DNA from: UBA4292 sp002395865
Lineage (GTDB): Bacteria; Bacillota; Clostridia; Lachnospirales; Lachnospiraceae
Reading direction: 5' to 3'
Assembly: GCA_946533395.1 (NCBI GenBank)
Contig: CAMNBU010000014.1
Coordinates: 1 to 53,668, forward strand
Length of the DNA: 53,668 bases
In this document: positions 49,947 through 53,668 of the stretch, piece after piece
Layout of the letters: each line of letters starts with the position of its first letter
Numbering within the stretch: position 1 is the first letter of the stretch
Notes under the pieces: model-generated
Seen by the model: only the letters and a program-made list of their open reading frames with translations
Told to the model about the DNA's origin: nothing
Database searches by the model: none
Translations under genes and position numbers: made by a program

Positions 49947-51005
49947 ATGAACTTCAAAGCGTTTTTAAAGAAAAAAAACATCGAGATCTCGTGGCACAGA
50001 TATCTGATAGATGCCATGGGTTCCATGGCGCAGGGTCTGTTCGCGTCGCTTCTTATAGGAACGATACTGGGAACTGCCGGGACACAGTTCGGCATAAAAG
50101 CCCTGGAGGAGATGGGCGGATACGCAAAGACGGTCTCGGGACCCGCCATGGCCGTCGCTATTGCATTTTCACTCAAAGCGCCGAATCTGGTGCTCTTTTC
50201 CATGCTGGCGGTCGGAAGTGCCGCCAATGCCATAGGCGGTGCCGGCGGCCCGCTGGCAGTTCTGGTGATAGCCATCATCGCGACCGAGTTCGGAAAGCTC
50301 GTCTCCAAGGAGACCAAGATCGATATTCTGGTAACACCTCTCGTCAGCATAGGCATCGGTGTCGCTCTGGCAATGCTCATCGCCGAGCCCATCGGCAAAG
50401 CTGCCGGCCGCATCGGTGATATCATAATGTGGGCAACCGACCTCCAGCCCCTGCTTATGGGTATTTTAGTCTCTGTTATAGTCGGTATCGCACTCACCCT
50501 TCCCATAAGTTCCGCTGCCATTTGCGCGGCTTTTTCTCTCACAGGACTTGCAGGCGGCGCTGCCGTGGCCGGCTGCTGCGCGCAGATGGTAGGCTTTGCC
50601 GTGATGAGTTTCAGGGAGAATGGTGTGGGAGGACTCGTTTCACAGGGCATCGGTACCAGCATGCTCCAGATGGGCAACATCGTCAAAAACCCCCGCATCT
50701 GGATCCCGCCCATTCTCGCGTCTGCCATAACCGGTCCCATCGCGACATGCGTATTCCACCTTCAGATGAACGGAGCTCCCATATCATCAGGCATGGGGAC
50801 CTGCGGCTTTGTGGGCCAGATCGGCATCTACACCGGCTGGGTTAACGATATCTCCTCCGGCGCGAAGTCTGCCATCACCTCAACGGACTGGATCGGCCTC
50901 GCACTCGTGTGCTTCATCCTCCCCGCAGTACTCTCATGGGCATTCTGCATGGTCCTCAGAAAGATGAAGTGGATAAAGGAGAACGACCTCAAGCTGCCGG
51001 AGTGA
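49947..51005 (+). CDS. PTS system EIIC-like membrane transporter (PTS_EIIC_2 family)
   Basis: A 352-residue protein with about nine hydrophobic segments and many Gly residues (MAQGLFASLLIGTILGTAG, AANAIGGAGGPLAVLVIAIIATEFGK, SSAAICAAFSLTGLAGGAAVAGCCAQMVGF, MNGAPISSGMGTCGFVGQIG). This is the pattern of the PF13303-type EIIC family, found without EIIA/EIIB partners and of unproven sugar specificity. No PTS EIIA/EIIB genes are in the window. AAGGGTGATAAG precedes the ATG. Its stop abuts that of the convergent SPL-type gene with no gap. Confidence 0.82.
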   Translation: MNFKAFLKKKNIEISWHRYLIDAMGSMAQGLFASLLIGTILGTAGTQFGIKALEEMGGYAKTVSGPAMAVAIAFSLKAPNLVLFSMLAVGSAANAIGGAGGPLAVLVIAIIATEFGKLVSKETKIDILVTPLVSIGIGVALAMLIAEPIGKAAGRIGDIIMWATDLQPLLMGILVSVIVGIALTLPISSAAICAAFSLTGLAGGAAVAGCCAQMVGFAVMSFRENGVGGLVSQGIGTSMLQMGNIVKNPRIWIPPILASAITGPIATCVFHLQMNGAPISSGMGTCGFVGQIGIYTGWVNDISSGAKSAITSTDWIGLALVCFILPAVLSWAFCMVLRKMKWIKENDLKLPE

Positions 51006-51890
51006 TCAGCCCCACAGATCAAATATCGTCATCTGCCTATACCTATCCGGCAGTTCGCGCAAGTAACCGAAGCACTCCTTTGGTGTCGACAGGAGTCCGT
51101 TTTCTTTGCATATGTCGTGAAAGATTCCCTTCAGTTCCTTCGCGTTCGGACTTGGAAGCTCGTAGGCGTTTCCGTATCGCTTTATATACTGCTCCTTCAG
51201 CCCGGGGAAATGCTTATCGAGCGCTCCGTAGTAGTACTCGCGGTCACCCTCGCGAAGCGTGAGCCCCATACCGAAGTCGATAACGCCCTTTACACCCGTG
51301 CGGACGCACTCGTTCAAAATGGCTGTTATATTCTCCTTCGTGTCATTGATAAAGGGCAGTACGGGAGTGAGCCACACGATCGTGGGAATGCCTCTTTTTT
51401 GCATCTCACCCAGCACCTCGATACGGCGCTTCGTGTTGCATACATTCGGCTCTAAAATGGCGCACAGCGCGTCATCATAGGTCGTCAGAGTCATCTGAAC
51501 CACACATTTCGTGCTTCTGTTGACCTCATCCAGCAGGTCTATATCCTGCAGTATACGGTCCGATTTTGTCTGGAGCGTCACCCCGAAACCGTTCTTCAGG
51601 ATGATCTTCAGGCATTTTCTTGTCAACCGCAGCTCCTCCTCGCAGTGCATATAAGGGTCCGACATGGCCCCAGTTCCTATCATACACTTTTTCCTCTTCG
51701 ATCTGAGTGCCCTCTCCAGAAGCTCCGGGGCGTTGCGCTTAACCTCTATATCCTCGAAGGGATGCGTGAACTGATAGCACTTGCTCCTGCTGTCGCAGTA
51801 GATGCACCCATGCGTACACCCGCGGTAGATATTCATGCCGTAGTAACCGTCCTTACCGGTCAGTATCCCTTTCGCCTCGACAAAATGCAT
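51006..51890 (-). CDS. SPL-family radical SAM protein
   Basis: A 294-residue radical SAM enzyme with the CxxxCxxC cluster motif CTHGCIYC (Cys 25, 29, 32). The N-terminus FVEAKGILTGKDGYYGMNIYRGC and the later RIEVLGEMQKRGIPTIVWLTPVLPFIND are typical of the SPL-like (spore photoproduct lyase-like) group that occurs in many non-sporing anaerobes and whose reaction is often unknown. GGGGG lies 8 nt before the ATG. Monocistronic, convergent with the EIIC-like gene. Confidence 0.85.
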   Translation of the reverse strand: MHFVEAKGILTGKDGYYGMNIYRGCTHGCIYCDSRSKCYQFTHPFEDIEVKRNAPELLERALRSKRKKCMIGTGAMSDPYMHCEEELRLTRKCLKIILKNGFGVTLQTKSDRILQDIDLLDEVNRSTKCVVQMTLTTYDDALCAILEPNVCNTKRRIEVLGEMQKRGIPTIVWLTPVLPFINDTKENITAILNECVRTGVKGVIDFGMGLTLREGDREYYYGALDKHFPGLKEQYIKRYGNAYELPSPNAKELKGIFHDICKENGLLSTPKECFGYLRELPDRYRQMTIFDLWG

Positions 51891-52023
51891 CGTTAACACC
51901 CCCTGTCCGGACCCTGAGGCCCGATAAACCCGTCTCCCCTTGCTTTGATCGGATGCCTGATCATCGTTTTTCTTTCCTGCGAATCATCGTACCCGCTTTC
52001 CTTGTTGCTTTAATCTCATATGG

Positions 52024-52470
52024 TTACTTATCCATCCCTATCCACTGGATGAATGCCGTCTTATCGCTGCTGTTATACCCTGCCTTCTCATAGAAATGCA
52101 GCGTCTCCGGTCTCTTTGATCCGGTTAGGAGCATCATCTTATAACAATTCTCCTGTTCCGCTATTTTCCTTGCAAAATTCAGGCACTCACCGGCATATCC
52201 ATTGCCTCTGTGATCGGCATGTGTTACCACATTTTCAACAAAGGCATACGGTCTCACATTCCTTGTCAGATTCGGTATGATCACACATACACAGGAAGAA
52301 ACGAGCTGACCATCAATTTCATTCACGATCAGATGATGATTCGGATCTTCGATGATCTGATTCCATGTTTTTTCGAGATGTGCACTCTGCTCCGGTATAC
52401 TATCTTCATGCAAAAACAGATAGAGCTTAAGCAATGCATCCAAGTCTTCTTTTCTTGCTTCCCGTATCAT
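52024..52470 (-). CDS. GNAT-family N-acetyltransferase
   Basis: A 148-residue acetyltransferase with the acetyl-CoA loop HRGNGYAGECLNFA (about 87-100) and a LHFYEKAGY ending typical of GNATs. Substrate unknown. It starts 4 bp after the stop of the YoaP-domain gene, so the two are probably co-transcribed. Base composition from about 51950 on is more AT-rich by eye than the genes to the left. Confidence 0.85.
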   Translation of the reverse strand: MIREARKEDLDALLKLYLFLHEDSIPEQSAHLEKTWNQIIEDPNHHLIVNEIDGQLVSSCVCVIIPNLTRNVRPYAFVENVVTHADHRGNGYAGECLNFARKIAEQENCYKMMLLTGSKRPETLHFYEKAGYNSSDKTAFIQWIGMDK

Positions 52471-52473
52471 ATC

Positions 52474-53220
52474 CTATCCATTCACCAGCTTCAGGAACTT
52501 CTTATCGTTCATCTGTTCATTCGTGACATACTCCCCATCATGAAACAAAGCATAATTCGTGATCGGAGTCGGAGCATTCTGTGCTTCATCCCTGTTCTCT
52601 ATATGGATCGCCCGGAATGGAATACCATTCTCTTTAGCCGTCTGCTCCAGGATCGGAACATACTTCGCATTGAAAGGACATTGACTCGTATAATACAAAA
52701 CATAGCCCTTCTCTTCTATGTGCGGATGTTTGGCGCAATCTTTGAACCGGGGTGTGTCTGCCTTCTCTTCAAACGACAGAAACCAAAGCTGGATACCATT
52801 ATCAGCTTCATCAGAGGCGGCAAAGCCCTTGTATTTCAGAAACTTCGGATCAGCCAGAAACGGTTTTTTCTTTGCTGCACACAGAATACAAAGTCCCTTC
52901 TTACCCTTTTCCTTACTATCCTCAATACAGGCAGTAAGCAGATCCGTGGAATATCCATGACCTTTGAAAGTGCCGGACACCCACAGACAATCGATGTACA
53001 TGTATCCATCCGCCTCTATCGGAACCCAGGCATTTTCCGCCGGGATATATTCGATAAAGCACTTACCGCGCTCCACGCTCTTCAGAAAAACAAGTCCTTC
53101 ATCAAACCTGTCAGCCAGCCATGCCTTCTTTGAAGATACCTGCACATCCTTATTGTTGGAAATAGCGCAGCATATGTGTTCCTTTTCCAGATTATCCTTT
53201 GTTACCCTGATGTATTCCAT
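52474..53220 (-). CDS. GNAT acetyltransferase with C-terminal YoaP domain
   Basis: A 248-residue two-domain protein. The N-terminal GNAT part (about 1-160) has the acetyl-CoA loop FKGHGYSTDLLTACI; the C-terminal part (about 170-248) matches the YoaP-like region, with YYTSQCPFNAKYVPILEQTAKENGIPF and FHDGEYVTNEQMNDKKFLKL, which looks thioredoxin-like with a single Cys. Substrate unknown. Ends 3 bp before the next GNAT gene and starts 4 bp after the GyrI-like gene. Confidence 0.85.
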   Translation of the reverse strand: MEYIRVTKDNLEKEHICCAISNNKDVQVSSKKAWLADRFDEGLVFLKSVERGKCFIEYIPAENAWVPIEADGYMYIDCLWVSGTFKGHGYSTDLLTACIEDSKEKGKKGLCILCAAKKKPFLADPKFLKYKGFAASDEADNGIQLWFLSFEEKADTPRFKDCAKHPHIEEKGYVLYYTSQCPFNAKYVPILEQTAKENGIPFRAIHIENRDEAQNAPTPITNYALFHDGEYVTNEQMNDKKFLKLVNG

Positions 53221-53224
53221 GTGT

Positions 53225-53668
53225 TCAATCCCCCTTTTCCTTAATCGGATGCCTGATCACAGTCTTCAGCCTCTCAGGAGCAACCTTTCTTGCATCGCTC
53301 AAATAAATCTCATGATGCAGGCGCTTATCCGTAATATCCAGCTCATAACCCTGCTGTTCCATGAACTCGTGCATCATGGCAACCGTAGAAGGTTCATCAT
53401 CATAAGAACCAACGTGCATACACTGGACGCAAAGTCCTTCCTCGATTGATATGAACTCCACTTTGGAGAAATCCTGCTTTTTCTTTTTCGTTGCTTCATT
53501 CACAGCCCATCTGAAATCATCTTCTGTTACAAAATCCGGAAGGCGGATCACAGAAATCCAATGAAAATCTTCTTTATGTGCATAGTCAATTCCGTCTACA
53601 ACTTCTCGCCTGCCGGCTCGGTCGGTTCGCAGCGTGGCATCCACCGGATGCCGCTCACCCTGCCACCA
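53225..53668 (-). CDS. GyrI-like small-molecule binding domain protein, 5' end cut by window
   Basis: The frame is open to the window edge, so the N-terminus is missing; a GTG at 53644 is inside the gene and is unlikely to be the start. The visible 147 residues match the GyrI-like/bacterial transcription effector-binding fold: HWISVIRLPDFVTEDDFRWA, EEGLCVQCMHVGSYDDEP and the end LHHEIYLSDARKVAPERLKTVIRHP. Such proteins bind hydrophobic drugs or ligands. It is the first visible gene of a probable three-gene operon with the YoaP-domain protein and GNAT. Confidence 0.85.
   Translation of the reverse strand, partial: WWQGERHPVDATLRTDRAGRREVVDGIDYAHKEDFHWISVIRLPDFVTEDDFRWAVNEATKKKKQDFSKVEFISIEEGLCVQCMHVGSYDDEPSTVAMMHEFMEQQGYELDITDKRLHHEIYLSDARKVAPERLKTVIRHPIKEKGD

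Noticed and set aside
49916..50740. 274-codon open frame on the minus strand
   Set aside because: Antisense to the EIIC-like gene; Met/Pro/Ala-rich shadow translation.

Overview
The window looks like chromosome of a Gram-positive anaerobic Clostridia, most likely a Lachnospiraceae bacterium. This is inferred from gene content and order: a tsaE-tsaB-rimI-rnz-tsaD-ispD cluster, a CIRCE-controlled small heat shock protein, MgtE, a microbial-type PARG macrodomain protein, a CmpB-like membrane protein and several cyclic-di-GMP proteins. No taxonomic search was possible. Most genes are GC-rich; the insertion sequence and the last ~1.7 kb look more AT-rich by eye.

Left block (1-11062) is housekeeping and almost all on the minus strand. 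It holds a partial tRNA-Ser(UGA), ispD, the t6A genes tsaD/tsaB/tsaE with rimI and rnz interleaved and overlapping, a YcxB-like membrane protein, a plus-strand DUF4190-type protein, a DUF2752 protein, hom, prfB (no programmed frameshift) and secA. Next, 680 bp of non-coding DNA carries a dense cluster of DnaA-box-like nonamers. It is followed by hpf (with a 19-codon upstream ORF) and hsp20.

The segment 12992-25543 is rich in regulation and unknown proteins. A large TerD-like protein sits behind an unusual leader with two tandem units that share flanks but have different, self-complementary stems. mgtE has a structured leader containing a 36-codon ORF with a strong ribosome binding site. These are followed by a ZIP transporter, a 407-residue orphan protein, a five-gene operon of unknown envelope-associated proteins (two lipoproteins, a secreted protein, a membrane protein, a soluble protein) and a 372-residue orphan.

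The segment 25544-41604 is accessory. It contains a 199-bp MITE-like element, an AAA/DUF4143-type ATPase behind 33-bp tandem repeats, an ABC exporter with an AI-2E-family transporter, and a cyclic-di-GMP group (a diguanylate cyclase facing a lipoprotein-phosphodiesterase pair). An ABC-type exporter pair and a PARG-like protein come next. An intact IS4-family element with a perfect 10-bp target duplication has inserted into the probable terminator of the following NlpC/P60 gene.

The right part (41605-53668) has the NlpC/P60 cell-wall hydrolase with a divergently transcribed short-chain dehydrogenase, a CmpB-like protein with a glycosyltransferase, nth and a small membrane protein. It also has an EAL phosphodiesterase fused to a beta-rich, possibly beta-helical C-terminal half, a PTS EIIC-like transporter with a hairpin-rich leader, and an SPL-type radical SAM protein. 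A GNAT, a YoaP-domain acetyltransferase and a GyrI-like protein (cut by the window edge) close the window.

The best candidates for something undescribed are the tandem leader at 15176-15311, the mgtE leader at 15428-15625, the DnaA-box cluster at 11295-11442, and the EAL/beta-rich fusion at 47686-49776. All boundaries and motifs were read by eye; family names rest on recognised motifs, not on searches.
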